The notes: generated from the letters alone by a model not told the origin. DNA of 64,000 nt from Uranotaenia lowii (GCF_029784155.1 NC_073692.1:22902444-22966443), one strand, 5' to 3'. Shown: positions 47,466 through 61,600, counted from the first letter of the stretch. Translations and numbers: made by a program.

Positions 47466-50400
47466 TTCAATGCAAAATTTTGTTACGGATTTTTTGTTTT
47501 CAATGGAAAATTTTATAAGAATGTGTTACGTATGAGGGGTGAGAGGTTTTAATATGATTGGTTATTGCAATACGTTACATTTGAATGGCTATTGATTGAT
47601 CACATGGAACCACAATATAGAAAACAAAAATTTAACTATGTAAAAGTTAAACTATGACAACATTGGGACTGCATTGAGACCAAATATTTGTCAAATTAAA
47701 GACAAAATCGAAACAAAATTAAACCAAATACTTGAGTCAAAATAATTCCAGAAAACCACAAAATCCAATTCAAACATTGACAAATTTACCTATTGAAGAT
47801 TTTGGGAGAGAAAAGACTGAGTAATTTGATCGATCCTGCCCAAAAAAATTTTGTTAGTGAATTTCAGTATAGGACGCTGTTTTAAAAACCACTTGACATA
47901 TTGTCACCAAATTCAGTGCACGTACACATTATATTTCTAGGTAGTTTCAATGAAAATTTCATCAATTTCCATCTATGCATGCAAAAGATATTCATGAAAC
48001 AAAGTGTTTTATCGAATACACCCTTATAAAAAATTAACGAACATAAAAATGATACAATTAAGAAAAATGCCAAAAATAAGATAAAAATAAGTAAAAAAAA
48101 ACTTGACAAACGATGTGCAAAATGTGAAGAAAATGAGACGAAAAAATTAAATTCATCACAAAAAGAAATAAAACATCTGCAAAAATGTCCTTGCTATGAT
48201 GGTTTTCGATTGTGGTTTGCTGTTGGTGTTAAATTTCAGTTTTCTTACTAAATTTTTTTATATATAGATTCATATAACTTGTAATTAATTTGAACATGTT
48301 TTAATATGACTTTCAAATTAAGTAGATTCTTTCATTGTTTTGAATGTGAAAAACCTTGAAAATATTTTTTTCAGAAATTCCTCTTTATTTAATTTTAACA
48401 ACGCCCACGTCAAAGTACCTTCCTACAAATGTAATTATGCTGCAACGAAATTAATGTATACACGCAGCTGCCTGAGTTGCCAGAACTGCCTCCCTCTTAG
48501 TCCACCTGCGCTTCAGCCCTCCCCCATCAATATTCACGCGAAACAAGCAATAATGAATTCCGTTGGCATGCAGAGCAGAGCCAAGAGATGCGTATGTTCA
48601 AATTTGCTTTGGCCCTCATGAAGGAAGCAAGTATGCATGGGGGCGTAAGTGCTGGCTTGTTTGATCATCATGGAAATTGCTGGCTCAAATTTGCCTTATT
48701 TTTTTTTCTTGCAACTCACTCAGTCTCGACTTGGACCTTCTGATGTCTTCCGAACGTGACAGGATTCAGTTTTCCGTCAAAACGTTGAAACTTTTTCGTT
48801 TATCTTTTGGTATTATTTTCAGCGATTTCGAAGGACCGGATTATGGTTTGTGCGCTTTCAGTTTGAAATATTGATACCTGGAAACTTGAGCTGATGTGGT
48901 TCCAATTTTGGAGACTGATGAATGACTGCGCTCTTAGAAAGTTTGCAGACTCGTTTTTGCCTAATCCTAAGATTAATGTGGTCAGAAATTATGCATGATG
49001 TCTTTAAAGGTCTACAATAAAATTAAAAAAAAAAAAAGTGATGCATATTAAATAATGTTTCTCTCGAAAATATTATGATCTTCAAAATATTTTAAGCAGA
49101 AAGCTTCATTTTCCCTCCTTAATCCTTGTTTTTTTACACTTATATGATACCAAATCAAGTTTATTGATTTCCTGAAGAAAAAGTTTATCTCAATGTTGAT
49201 GGTTATTCTGCTTATGTGAAAACAAACTATAGCTATGTTGAGATGAATATTTCTAGGAATAGACTGTCATTATAACTAGACGACGACGTGCACTGCAAAT
49301 GTTCTATGACAGAAGTGGAATTTCTTTGATCGTCCGATGAAAATACAGGTATTTTGTTTCATCCGTGTTGTGATATATGATATGGTACCTGAGAGTGACA
49401 GAAAATGAACAAATCACCATGTAGAGTCAAGCTAGGAGTTGCTAGATTTAAATGGGCATTGATGAAATTTTCGTGTAGTTATCCTTATTTCGATATTGAT
49501 ATTCACAACACCAAAAGTCTTTGAAGTATTTATCATTTATATATGTGAATGCAATTGCATTGCAATTAAAAGGCTAAATATAATTTTCCCAAGGCAATGG
49601 AAAAGGAAAAAACTGAAAAATAATTACCTTTACAAAGTAGATTCACCCTCACCCTGTCATACTCAGTCATCGGTTTCGAAAGCAAAACCACCACAATGTC
49701 AAGAATCATTAATCATCGAGTGAATAAGTTTCCATTGGTTTTTTTTTTCCGCTAGCGAACTGAACCTGTGCGACACAACAACAGTTATTTACATAATTGA
49801 TTTATTCACCGACAATGGCACAGAACGGGAAATCCAATTGCCCACTCCCACTCTCTTGTGATGGGATGCTGGCAATGCATTTTCTTTACCCCCACCCCAT
49901 ATTTTGCTCCATCCATGATGGGATCGAAATATGAATCTTTGCGAAAGAGAGGAAAGGGTAAGAAAAAGTTTCCGTTTCCTTTTCCACTATCAATGCCATC
50001 CACGATGGAAGACTGTGAGGAATTATGCTGAGGCAAGGAATTTTCAAACCATTGATTTAAATTTATGCAGCGGAAATGTGCAAGTTGAAGTTGTGTTTCG
50101 ATTTTCATATTATGATATTGTTGTTGGATTTTTTTTGAATCCTCGAAAACAAATTTTATATTTTTTGTTCAGTTTCGTTTCTTTTAGTTACCAAACTAAT
50201 ATATTCATTCTCAATTTAATTTTATTCTTGACATTAATCCAGACAAGGATTATTCGATTTCCAAAATCGATTCAGATAAACGGCCGTTGGATCGATTCAG
50301 TTTGAAAATTTAAACTTAAGGATTGACTTCTGATAGGTCGATCTGATCAATTTTTATTTCTTTTTTGTAAGAAAGACAAAAAAAAACTATGCAATTTTAA

Positions 50401-50522
50401 AAGTGTTTTAAGCTTATAAATTTGTAAAAACGATGCTTCCAAACTAATGTAGATTGTCAATATATGAACATCTGCCGTGGAAAACTCCGCAAAAAACCCA
50501 TCTTATTTTGAGCTCTGATTTT
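47466..50522. other. AT-rich non-coding DNA with a GC-richer island
   Basis: The stretch 48400-48900 is GC-richer but has no recognisable protein. The rest is AT-rich. Open frames here lack motifs. Confidence 0.4.
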
Positions 50523-51494
50523 TGTTTATTTTTGTAGTTTTTCTCATTTTTGTAATTTTCGTCATTTTCATCACTTTTGTAATTTTCGTCATTTTCGTTA
50601 TTTTTGTCATTTTTGTCATTTTTGTCATTTTTGTCATTTTTGTCATTTTTGTCATTTTTGTCATTTTTGTCATTTTTGTCATTTTTGTCATTTTTGTCAT
50701 TTTTGTCATTTTTGTCATTTTTGTCATTTTTGTCATTTTTGTCATTTTTGTCATTTTTGTCATTTTTGTCATTTTTGTCATTTTTGTCATTTTTGTCATT
50801 TTTGTCATTTTTGTCATTTTTGTCATTTTTGTCATTTTTGTCATTTTTGTCATTTTTGTCATTTTTGTCATTTTTGTCATTTTTGTCATTTTTGTCATTT
50901 TTGTCATTTTTGTCATTTTTGTCATTTTTGTCATTTTTGTCATTTTTGTCATTTTTGTCATTTTTGTCATTTTTGTCATTTTTGTCATTTTTGTCATTTT
51001 TGTCATTTTTGTCATTTTTGTCATTTTTGTCATTTTTGTCATTTTTGTCATTTTTGTCATTTTTGTCATTTTTGTCATTTTTGTCATTTTTGTCATTTTT
51101 GTCATTTTTGTCATTTTTGTCATTTTTGTCATTTTTGTCATTTTTGTCATTTTTGTCATTTTTGTCATTTTTGTCATTTTTGTCATTTTTGTCATTTTTG
51201 TCATTTTTGTCATTTTTGTCATTTTTGTCATTTTTGTCATTTTTGTCATTTTTGTCATTTTTGTCATTTTTGTCATTTTTGTCATTTTTGTCATTTTTGT
51301 CATTTTTGTCATTTTTGTCATTTTTGTCATTTTTGTCATTTTTGTCATTTTTGTCATTTTTGTCATTTTTGTCATTTTTGTCATTTTTGTCATTTTTGTC
51401 ATTTTTGTCATTTTTGTCATTTTTGTCATTTTTGTCATTTTTGTCATTTTTGTCATTTTTGTCATTTTTGTCATTTTTGTCATTTTTGTCATTT
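50523..51494. repeat. inverted block of the 9-bp satellite, A form
   Basis: About 99 homogeneous units of ATTTTTGTC (reverse complement of AAAAATGAC) from about 50606 to 51494. A degenerate left edge (50523-50605) also contains TTAC-type and AACGAAAATGACG-type variants. The block has neither J1 nor J2. It lies about 3.1 kb beyond the main array in opposite orientation. Confidence 0.97.
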
Positions 51495-53040
51495 TCGTAT
51501 TTCAAAAACGACATCAAATGCTGCATTGATTTTCGTCACGTGCTTGATTTTAGCAGGTATTGTCTGGGTTGTAAATAAATACGATGTAAAATTTTTCATA
51601 AAGATTTTTAATGAATTATACATTTATTTGTTTGTTTTTTTTATTAGAAAAAATAGATGTTACATTTACCAATTTAGTATTTTTCGTTTTGCTTAGCGAA
51701 TGTATATTATTCTGCAAATAATTAACGAGTTTGTTTTTATTTAAACGGTTGCTCACTCCTGACTTAGATGATTGTATTTTCTCTTTAACCAGCTTTGGGT
51801 GATATATTTGCACAATCCCTTTTTAATGTTCATTTCATTTAGATATTGCCGGAAGCTTAAGATTTTTTAAAATTGGTTGATAAATGCTTCTAAGCTAGTA
51901 CCGAAATTGTTTAAAACTGGATTGTTGATTTTTTGTACCTGAAGCACAGTTCAGTTTTTGATGCTTAAATATTATTATTATCCGTAATGAAGGATCATTT
52001 CCCCAAAGAATTAAATAGAAATGTATCGTTTCCTCAGATTTAGAATGTTTTGTGAACAGCAGCTAGTTTGAGTTTTGTTTTCAACAGCCCTCATTTCTCG
52101 GCAACTAATTTCAACTTATAATTATGAGCTCAACCTATCAAAATAATGATCTAATTAATGTGTGTACTCCCGAGAATTGGCCTGAGCTTCAACTTTCTGG
52201 AACCCAACTACGAACAACTTGTTCTGTCGCAGATGTGGAATCAAATTTAGTTGTTAGAATAACCGGGGTAATCATCCCGGTTTGGGTTTGTCACAATCCA
52301 GCCAGCGCGTGTGTTTGAGTCAAGTAAACAAAGTCCGGTGCATGGTTGCTGGCCGATTCGGAAACGTTGGAAGTCCTAAATCAACAGACACAGTCGCAAC
52401 TCTACCGGTATTAACCTTCCTTCAGGACTGATTACAGGAGCTGCGACTGACCTGCCGAGGTCCACATCAGTTGAGAAAGTAGCTCTAACTCTACTCTCCG
52501 CTACTCCGACTAAAGCAATGGTTTTCCACGATTTATCGTCCTTCTTTCCGGATGTTTGAAGCTCCGGATATGTGAAGCTCCACGCGGAAGTTTGTCTTCA
52601 GGCATCCTGCAAGTCCGGTTCAATGTTTAAGGTTGAGAATCGAGTCAGGGTATCCCATCGGGTGGGTGTGAGTGTGTAGGTAGGTGGAATTCCCATATTT
52701 TCGGTGCCACATGTGGTAACGATTTTCAGTGTGAGGTAACAGATGAAATTTTATGGCGCTTGACTATCAAAGGCAAGGATTTGCGGAAGCACTCCAGTTG
52801 CTCTGGTTTTGGGGCACTGGCGCCCAGTTTGTGGAAGGGGTATTAAATTATATAAAATTCCTTTGTTATATTTTCGGTGTCTCTTAATTCCCGTGTCATA
52901 AATACATAGAAATAGTGATTTTAAATATGGGAAAAAATTTGGACTTTCTAAATTCAAGTTATTCCGATGCTTACTTAATAGTCCAGGATAGTTTGACGTG
53001 TATGACCGTAATTTAAATTTACAGTCAAGTCATATTAAAG
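51495..53040. other. Non-coding DNA, partly GC-richer
   Basis: The stretch 52110-52720 is GC-richer single-copy-looking sequence. No protein or RNA gene was recognised. Confidence 0.4.
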
Positions 53041-53049
53041 CTGTTATTT

Positions 53050-53810
53050 TTTAAATGAGTAAATAAAAATGGGTGGGGATTGTAAGAGAGGTGCTCCCTT
53101 AAAATTTACGGCATAACTGGAGAGCTGATCGAGCAAATAAAACCAAACTTGGCATGTTAGTCTATTTGAATACGAAAAATCTTTCTTAGATAAATTTAAG
53201 CCTCTCCTTTCTTTCTGCGGGGTAATATAAAAGGGGATGGAGGGCTTCATATATTTTTTTTGCATAACTCGAGAATTAATCGAGCTAATGAAACCAAATT
53301 TGACATCAAATGGTATTTGGGTACAAGAAATATTTCTATGAATATTAAATACTCACCTCTCCATCCAAATGGGGAGATAAAAAGGGAGATGGACCTCTCT
53401 TTTAGGTTTTTGTATAACTCGTGAGCTTCAACAGGATAGGATTGGGAATAAAGGAAGGGAGGAGAAAGGCTTCCATACATTTTTTGGTATAATCTTGGTT
53501 CTATGATTATTTGACACACCACCCTCCTTCCAGTTAGTATACAAATAAATAGGAAGAGGGAGTTGGGCCTAATACAATTTTATAAGCTCAAGCTTTCAAT
53601 TTATATTAACAAAGCCAAAAAAATGGAATCAAGCATGGAAAGGTATTTAGGTAAGAGGTATGTTAATATGATTGCTATAGACCCTTGCGTATTACTGAAG
53701 AGGGGAAGGAAGGAAAGAAATCCATATAAATTTTGTTGTAATGCTTTAAAACTTAGCAACCAATGGAACTTAATTTGATATGAGAGAATTTTTAACATTC
53801 CAAAGCTGTT
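53050..53810. repeat. degenerate ~150-165-bp tandem repeat (about 4-5 copies)
   Basis: Anchor words near ATAACTCGAGAATTAATCGAG occur at 53113, 53264, 53414 and, more degraded, about 53580. Each is followed by AAACCAAATTTG-like sequence and preceded by purine-rich GGGGATGGAGGG and a CATACATTTTTT-like run. It resembles a dispersed tandem repeat common in mosquito genomes, from memory and unverified. Confidence 0.75.
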
Positions 53811-56504
53811 CGGGTCAATATGTATGACTCGATGCTCACATTCTAATCATCATAACTCTTCCAAAATTGTAAAAATTTGATTTCAAAAGCTCCCTTGGAG
53901 AGTGACACAATCTGTAGTACCAGTCAAATTCCTGTGACTGCTCCTGGGAAGTGCTCCCTCAAAAAAACAATAATAACTACTATACTATACTATATACTAC
54001 TATAGACCGTTTTAAATCATTTTTTGTTCATTGTATAGATAATTTATTCTAATTTCTCAATTTCTAAGTTGCGTCGATTTTATAACATTTACAATTGTCT
54101 AGAATAAATCCATCCATGGATTTTTAATTTTTGGGGGCCAAAGAAAGTTTTGGCCGCTTTCCCGAAACTCCCGGTAGAGAAAATTCTTTCTTTAAAAATG
54201 ACACCCAATTTTGTATTTGCATCGCTGTATCTCGTTTACATAAATACGTATAAAAAGAACGATTTTCTAAATTCAATTTTGTTTTCGTTATCTTGAGTAT
54301 TGTTTTCATAGAACTTACTTGGTTTTTCAAAAAATTCAGTTCTTCAGTATACTGTAATGAAACTCACATCTTTTTTTATCATTTTTTGAGCTCCCCCTCG
54401 TGTTGTTGGGTTTACTAGATTTTGTCATTATAATTTTTCTTAAGTTTTAACTCACATTGGCTACTTTTTATATACCTAGAGATTCATTAGAATATTCTCT
54501 TTCTAACTTTTTGTATAGTGTTTCGAAAATTTGTAGCAACGTTTTTCGAATTCACTGAAAGCTGTCAGGTTTCAACCAGATTGGCACACATTTTCAGCAG
54601 GTTGGTGTACAAATCTTGCACCGCTCACGTAGTCACGGGATTAGTATAAAATCATTTTGCTCTCTTCTTGTCGCTCACTAAATCTACCACCTAGCAGCAG
54701 GAGGAACTGTACTGTCGTCGCATAATTTACGTAATTTAAGAAAGAGTTAAAGAGTTAAACATTTTGATTTAATTTTGTAATATTGAGAAACTAGAGAAAA
54801 TTATGTATATAATGGATTAAATATCATCAGAATCAGTTAATATTTGTGGCCAGGGACACACACGCAAACTACCAGGTAGCTTTGAAATATATTTCAACGG
54901 ATATTCTACGAACAGCTTTGGATGGTTTAATACATCAAAATGGGTATGATTATTTAAGATCCCGACCTTCTGCCAGCGAGGGCCCTCAAAGCCCTCGAAA
55001 CAATAAAATTTTTAATAATTTAAAAAAATTTCTTTGATTTTTTGAAAGGTGTAGCCAGGGTTCAAAAAAACGCACTCTTTTAGCCACGCGCAACACACGT
55101 AAACCATTTCTCTCGTGCAAAACACTTCATCGTTTGCGTTCTGGCTGTTGACGCACTCTCGCTCTAATCAAAAACACGCTCCCTCTATCTTTTCCACTCG
55201 TTCTCGGCGACGAGATGCGCTATCCGAAATCTGGTCTCTTTTTTGGTTAACAGAACAGCAGGCAGCGGCTCACAATGCAGCTCGCGGCGGCCCTCCAAAA
55301 GATCTGAGGCGGCTCTCTTTTAGTCACCGGGCGGCGCGCACGAGTTCTAGTGTGGGGCTTGTGTTTCGTATTTGCCGTGGCCCGATTGCTAAATCTGTGT
55401 GTTTAATTTCATCAGCAAGATAGTTGGAACATATGGTAGCGGGCAATGGACTTGGCGGGAGGATTGAAAGAATCAATGTAGGAGGTTTACGTACATATTA
55501 TTAATACCTCCAAGCACTAGTATTTATGAAAATTTTACCATTAACTAGTAAAATTTCGATACCAAGAATGACATTCTTTTTTTGCAAATGCTACGGCGAC
55601 ATCAATATATTATAATGTCACGAAATCTCAATCGTAAAATTGAAATGTTATGAATTTTACTGTAGCGACCACTTTTAATGCAAAGTAAATTTAGACAATG
55701 GGATTTAGATCGATTAAATAAGAAGATGATTCGAGTTTAATTGGTTGGCTTTTCTATAGGAAGATAGTACGTACGCGAGATTAAAACAAACTAATGATGA
55801 TTAAGGGGGAAGTAGGGTCTAACACTTTCAAAAAATCGATTTTTTTTATTTTTTTTTATTTTCTTATTGTAAAACATTCCTAGAATGTTGTGTCAAATTT
55901 TCAAGTCAATCGAAGCAAAACTGTAGAAATTATAGGCCTTTATCTCCTGTTATCTAATACTGCAAGAATTCTAGAGCAGAAACTTCAAACGAAATACGCG
56001 AAAGCACATTTTTAAAGTCAGTGAACATCGTCATTTGAAAACTATTTCACCGATTCTTTTTAAATTTGGAACATATTTTCTACATATAAAATACGTTATA
56101 ATATTTTAATGGCATTTCGGCGAGATGAACTCTAGAAGAATGAAATCGAAAGATAGGAAATGATAGGTGGATAGTTAAAGCTAGGGCGCTTTGGAGAAGA
56201 AACATTGAAACAAAATCGTTGGGGTTCAGAAAAAAATTTATAAAAAATATTTTGCACTGATTTTTTTACTTCAGATGATTCTGTGCTGAGATACAGTGTC
56301 CACCGCAAATCCTGTTTTCTAAAAGGCATCCTTGAAAGTGCTCCGTCACCGGCTCATTTTTCAATATTTTTCTACGAAAAAATTACTAAATGTTCTTTTA
56401 ACAATGCTTTGTATAATGCAAAAAATTTGAATACATTTGTTTGTACGATAGCTTTAAAAAAATTCGTGAAAATGGTGTTTTTTTTACCCGTTAGACCATG
56501 GGTG
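53811..56504. other. AT-rich DNA with a GC-richer patch
   Basis: The stretch 55060-55430 is GC-richer and begins CCAGGGTTCAAAAAAACGC, a hAT-like terminus, but no inverted partner was found. At 55801 a TTAAGGGGGAAGTAGGGTC motif looks like a transposon end, also unpaired. No gene was recognised. Confidence 0.35.
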
Positions 56505-56708
56505 GCCAAACCACGGCCCGCGGGCCACATGTGGCCCGCGTCTGTCGTTTTGTGGCCCGCGAAGCTTTTTTTAGAATTGAATTTTATTATTATTATGGTT
56601 TATTATAGACATTTTACCACTCCTGGGGTGTGGTAAAATGTCTATAAAAAACCATAATAATAATAAAATTCAATTCTAAAAAAAGCTTCGCGGGCCACAA
56701 AACGACAG
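56505..56708. mobile_element. hAT-like terminus with an 79-bp-arm perfect palindrome
   Basis: The sequence starts GGTGGCCAAACCACGG with repeated GGCCCGCG motifs, as at the ends of many animal hAT elements. Then 56542-56620 is repeated as an essentially perfect inverted copy at 56630-56708, with a 9-bp spacer. Only one terminus is present, so this looks like a truncated element with a foldback duplication. Confidence 0.7.
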
Positions 56709-59700
56709 AATTGAATGATTTCCTTCTACATCATTTAAATTTAAAAAAACCGACTTTATCAAGCAGAGGAAAAACATTTTTATGTTCCTCAATTATAACA
56801 TCAATTTACATACTGTTTTTCTTTGCAATCACGTATTATGCAATGAATATTTGTTATTTAGTTACTTCATACAAGTGGTATTGAAAGTTAGCTCCACTTT
56901 TCTGGGAGCGTTGAGAGTCTTCAAGCGGAAACTAGTATAATTTTGAAGAGTTTGGAAGGGAGATATGCTTATACATGCTCAGTAGATACACTAAATTGAT
57001 GATGAGAAAGTAAAAAAATATTTGTATATTTTTTGAGCTGAAAATTCACCATATTTCAAAATCACTCACAAGATTTTTACAAAACATAAATTTAGTATTT
57101 TTTGGACTTTGTAGTCCGAAATTGCATTTGTCAGCTTCGATTGAAACAAATAAAAAATGAAAACAAAAGCTCAAAATAATTGAAATTAAGTTTGTGAATA
57201 ATCAGATTATATTTTAATCACACCATTATCAGAGTTATATTGGTACAATACTTCTACTTATTGTTATTCGAATTTTATTTTCGAAAATTTGTGTAAAAAC
57301 AAAAATTAATCAGCATGTAAAAATTTATTTAAAAAATATAAAAACTCTGCACTTTATTTGTTCTTAACTTCAACAGAAATAGGTAATATTTTTTAAATTA
57401 AATTAAATTCATTTTCTCTCCAAATTAGTGGTAAACAAGCTCCACCAAAGATTATTTAACAAGCGAGATGACTTACATAAAGATTCCATCAGATTATGGA
57501 GCTTATTATCTGTCAGTTCACCAAAAATTAAGAGAGAAAATAATTTAGAAAATAAAGCATTAGCGGCTTAATAAGAAGTGATATTTTTAAAGGCAGACTC
57601 TGTAATTAAAATATTTAGTTAGATAAAATTTATCTAAATTTAACTTGAACTTATTTGGTACTTTCATATTACGGAAAAGGGGGACTTTAATAAAATTATA
57701 ATATATTTTTTCGTAGTAATTTGCATTTTCTTGTTTTTTATTTCAATAAGGTAAAATAACAATGATAATTTAAAAAAAAATATTTTTATCTTTTTTTGAA
57801 CGGTTTTTCCAATTATTGAATTTAAATTTGATAAAATTGAAGATTTCAAAGAAAGATCATTACAATTTAAAACTCTAAGATTAGGGATGAGCAGATTTTG
57901 AAAGTTTCCCAAAGAACAACACAAAAACATTGCACGGAAGAGCTCTTTTTATATTATTTTTTATCATTATAATTGAAGAGCGTAAGAAAATTTCATCTGA
58001 AATGCGAAAAGATTACGAAAGGTATTTTGTTTTGAACAATCCCGTTCTGCAGAGTGATCCTTATGGGATGTATAAGTCCAGAAAGTTTAAAATCTCTAAA
58101 AACGCTGTTATGAAGTATTGTCGAGAAAATTTACTTTTATTCATAACCCATTTATTGAGTCTGAATTGGAAGGTATAATCTTTCCTGTTAGCTCGTTAAA
58201 AGTATACTAAACGCTTTCCAATTTACGTTTTGATCAAATAAAGGAGAACTGGTGAAAATCTGTATTGAATCTCGGAAATCTTTATTTTTAAAACATGCAA
58301 AAAATGTTGTGGTTAAAATGAACTTTAGGTAATCCACCGAAATTTGTTTGCATTTAATACTAAAGACCCCTCTAGTAAAAGGGTTTGACTTGCAGGTGAC
58401 GAAAAATAGTGTCGCGAGTCAGGGGCGGTCCTAGAGTCGGCTCTTGGGGGGGGGGGGGGGGTGATTTTCCAATTTTCAAAAATCAGTCAATATAAAGGAA
58501 CGTTAATATCTGGTGAAAAAACAATCATTTGAGTGAGCGAAAGGAGAAGGGAGGGGTTGGCGGGGGGGGGGGGGGGTTGTGTTATCCCTTTATAAAACAA
58601 CCAGCGAATCTATAATAACCACTGCGAAAAAATGTTGATATTTTTTTTTATTTGTCGGCATATCAGGTATTTTAGAATTGTCATTTTAAGAGCCTTTTAA
58701 AAAATTTCTCGTTATAAATGTATTTTTTGCAATGGAAATAATACACACGTTGTTGAGAGATGAACACGTGGAAAAAAAATCAAGTTATCTTCATTTATTT
58801 CCTGACCTTCTAAATATTAGAGCTCTGGTATTTTATAATTTATCGAAAGTATTTTACTTTTCACCGATAAGCCCGATAAACAAATTAACAAACATAACTA
58901 ACGGGCATTGAATTCTTCATTGGGGTATTTTACTGAATCGTGATTTGGAAATAGTATTATATTAATACTTAAATACTTAATAGTATATTAGTATTATAAT
59001 TTTCAAATTTTTCAAACACAATATATAAAATCAACACTTTAAATATAAATTAAGTAGAAGAAACCGATTATCAAAATCAGTTTCTAAATTTTGGAACCGA
59101 ATTTTATTTGATTTGCTCTTGAATTTAAAGTTTTCATCAAAAATTTTCAATTTAAATTGTATTACAACAAATAAACAAAAGTGATTAGTCTTTGTTCACC
59201 TCCACATAATTACCAATTTTTTTTAATAATTTTGAATTATGAAGAAAATAATGAAATGAAGGGTTAATTCTGAATGTTAATACTCTTCTTTAGTTAACAG
59301 TCTCAATCATTTGCAATTGAAATAGCCAAGCCTTCAGATTAAGAATATCAAAACTTAAGCTAAATTTTTAATTAAAATTTCAATATTATTGTGTAGATGA
59401 GCTGAAAGCAGTATCGGTGACATAATTGCTGTAGATCTATAGAAATCCAGGAGTGGTGGTTAAAAATCGCTAAAAGATCTTCTGACTGTTTTGCATGGTA
59501 GAATGCCTTGTTGCCGAAAAAATAGTGGAATGCTAAGGGGAAAGTTTTAATTCACAAGGGAAAAATTAAAACCGTGGCAAACTGATTTTAGAAGCTTTTT
59601 GCGTCTTAAACTCGATTTTTTTGTCTATTTTTTCCCTTCTTATTTTCTGGCATTGAGTAATTTTAAAACTTAGCAGTTCAGAGTGAAATCGATGAATGAT

Positions 59701-61461
59701 AATTGATGAAGTAACTAACCTGAACAACAAAAAATATGGTAAATCTTTTCATTATCCTTTATTTATTCAACGATGCAGGTCAGAGAGAAGAATGCTAAGA
59801 AGTTACAACTTCCCGAAAATAAACAATACAGATTTCGTCTAGATAATCTTCGTATTTTACAAAATGGGGAAAGATACTTACTCCTATAATTTTTTCTCAT
59901 GGTAAATTACTCACAGTCTTTATGAAAATTAATCATTAGGTTTATACCTTTTTTTCTAATTTTTTTTTTGATATTTTACACTTTTGCTAAAAGTGCACAA
60001 ATTTCTCCAATGAGCCTTGTATTTTCAAAATTTATACCGGAAAAAAACGCTGATAAAATAATACAAATATGCATTTAGAGCTCCTAAATAAGTTGAAATC
60101 AGTTTCAAATTCTTTGCACTTCGGAAAATGTGAATTTTATTTTCTTGTGTTATAGTTTTGAATGCAGATTTTGCGTTCTAGAGATGAATTTTTGAATCTC
60201 TATCTGCAACACCAATTCCTGAAACAGCTGATATAAATACTTTTTTGCTCCTTTTTGGCACTAAAAACTCATAGGAAACGCAAAAGTCATAAAACGTAAT
60301 CTCTTTCTTCGATTTATTATTGCTGAAATCTCTTGAAAGGTTTTTTTTTTAATTTAAACTCTTCCCGATCAGGAGGAAAAATCAAAATTATATCAAAATG
60401 AGATATTTTGATACTCAATTTTTTTCTATCAATATGAGTTATAATTCAGTACTCGTAGGATGTCAAAATATTTCAAATCATATAAAAAGTCTATACGATC
60501 AAAGCTTAATTATATCAGTTTTTGATATGCTCAAATCAAGATTATATCTCATTCAGATAGCATAGCTTGATATTGGGCAGAACAAAATCTTACATAATTA
60601 TAACTCGTCAAGATATGAATGCTTTGAGTAAAATTTCTAGACAATAACTCACATAGTTTGCTTAAACCATGCTCCATTTTTGGTTTCCCAAAAATTGAAT
60701 TCATTTTTATGAATGGGTTGAGCGAATTTCATTAAAGCACGGTTTGGGCCGTTGACTTCGATGTCCGTGTTTTATGGAATGTTGTATGCATATTAAAATA
60801 AGATATGATCATAATATTTTATAACAATTTGAAGCAAATTTTTTATCGTTGAAAGTGAGTTCAATCCTGTTCGAGAAATTCAATCAAAATAAGATATTAC
60901 CCAGTTTTAGGAAACTTATAGTCGAAAACCTTGAGATCCAAATTTTATCCAAGAAATATATAAATATCTCCTTGAAATATGTTTTAGTTATTGTTTTGAC
61001 ATGCTCTCCTGATCGGATTACTATGAATATTTATATTCGATTTTAGTTTGGCAGTACTTGTATTTTTTTCACAGTCATCCAGACATTAATGTTTGATGTA
61101 ATACATTTAAAACAGAATTAAATAATATCAGATCTAAAATTTAAATTTTTGTTTTTGAATTTCATAATATATTTTATTAATTTTAAGTTTATAATTCATA
61201 TTTGAATGGTGGATTAACTGTGATTCAGAATCTGATTTTTTATTTTGCAATTGAAGGCAATAAATGTATGATGAAAGCAGAACAAATATTTCAAGTATTT
61301 CAGTGTTATAACCATTTTCACCCCCCTGTATGACTTTTCCAAATTTTTCATTTCATTCAAATTCAAAACAAAATCAAGAATTCAGAAGCTCTGAATTTGA
61401 AGCAAATACTAAAATTTGTTGCGATTTGCTTGTGTTAATTGAGGCCTATGAAGGAAATTAG
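56709..61461. other. Very AT-rich non-coding DNA
   Basis: No gene was recognised. Two long G runs (about 58446-58461 and 58562-58576) lie 3' of a CAGGGGCGGTCC motif at about 58422, which may be an unpaired hAT-like end. Confidence 0.4.
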
Positions 61462-61600
61462 TAGAGATGTACCGAATATTCGGTCGGCCGAATATTCGGC
61501 GCCGAATATCGCCAAAAAACCGTTAAGCCGAATATTCGGCTCACCGAATAGTTGAACTAGGTATTCGGCCGAATAGGCCGAATAGGCCGAATATTTATTT
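61462..61600. mobile_element. broken end of the 20-kb hAT family
   Basis: It starts TAGAGATGTACCGAATATTCGG and continues with dense GCCGAATA motifs. It matches the reverse complement of the right end of the element at 20049-21268, including CCAAAAAACCGTTAAGCCGA and, less well, sequence to about 61640. The other end was not found in the window, so it is truncated. Confidence 0.85.

Noticed and set aside
36533..47535. Open frames of up to 773 codons on both strands across the 9-bp arrays (MTK, NDK, VIF, SFL, HFC, NFC repeats)
   Set aside because: A 9-bp period repeats every three codons, so any frame lacking a stop in the monomer stays open for the whole block. Opposite strands and several frames are open simultaneously, and there is no non-repetitive coding context.
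36543..51494. CRISPR-like array
   Set aside because: The repeats are contiguous 9-bp monomers with no spacers, in an evident eukaryotic context.
50444..51578. Open frames of 324-360 codons in the inverted 9-bp block
   Set aside because: Same arithmetic artefact as the main array.
55801..56497. TTAA-type transposon from TTAAGGGGGAAGTAGGGTCTAAC to GTTAGACC
   Set aside because: The right end matches only 8 bases of the left and the next bases belong to a hAT-like terminus; chance cannot be excluded.
58422..58600. hAT terminus CAGGGGCGGTCC next to G runs
   Set aside because: No matching right end was seen in the window.
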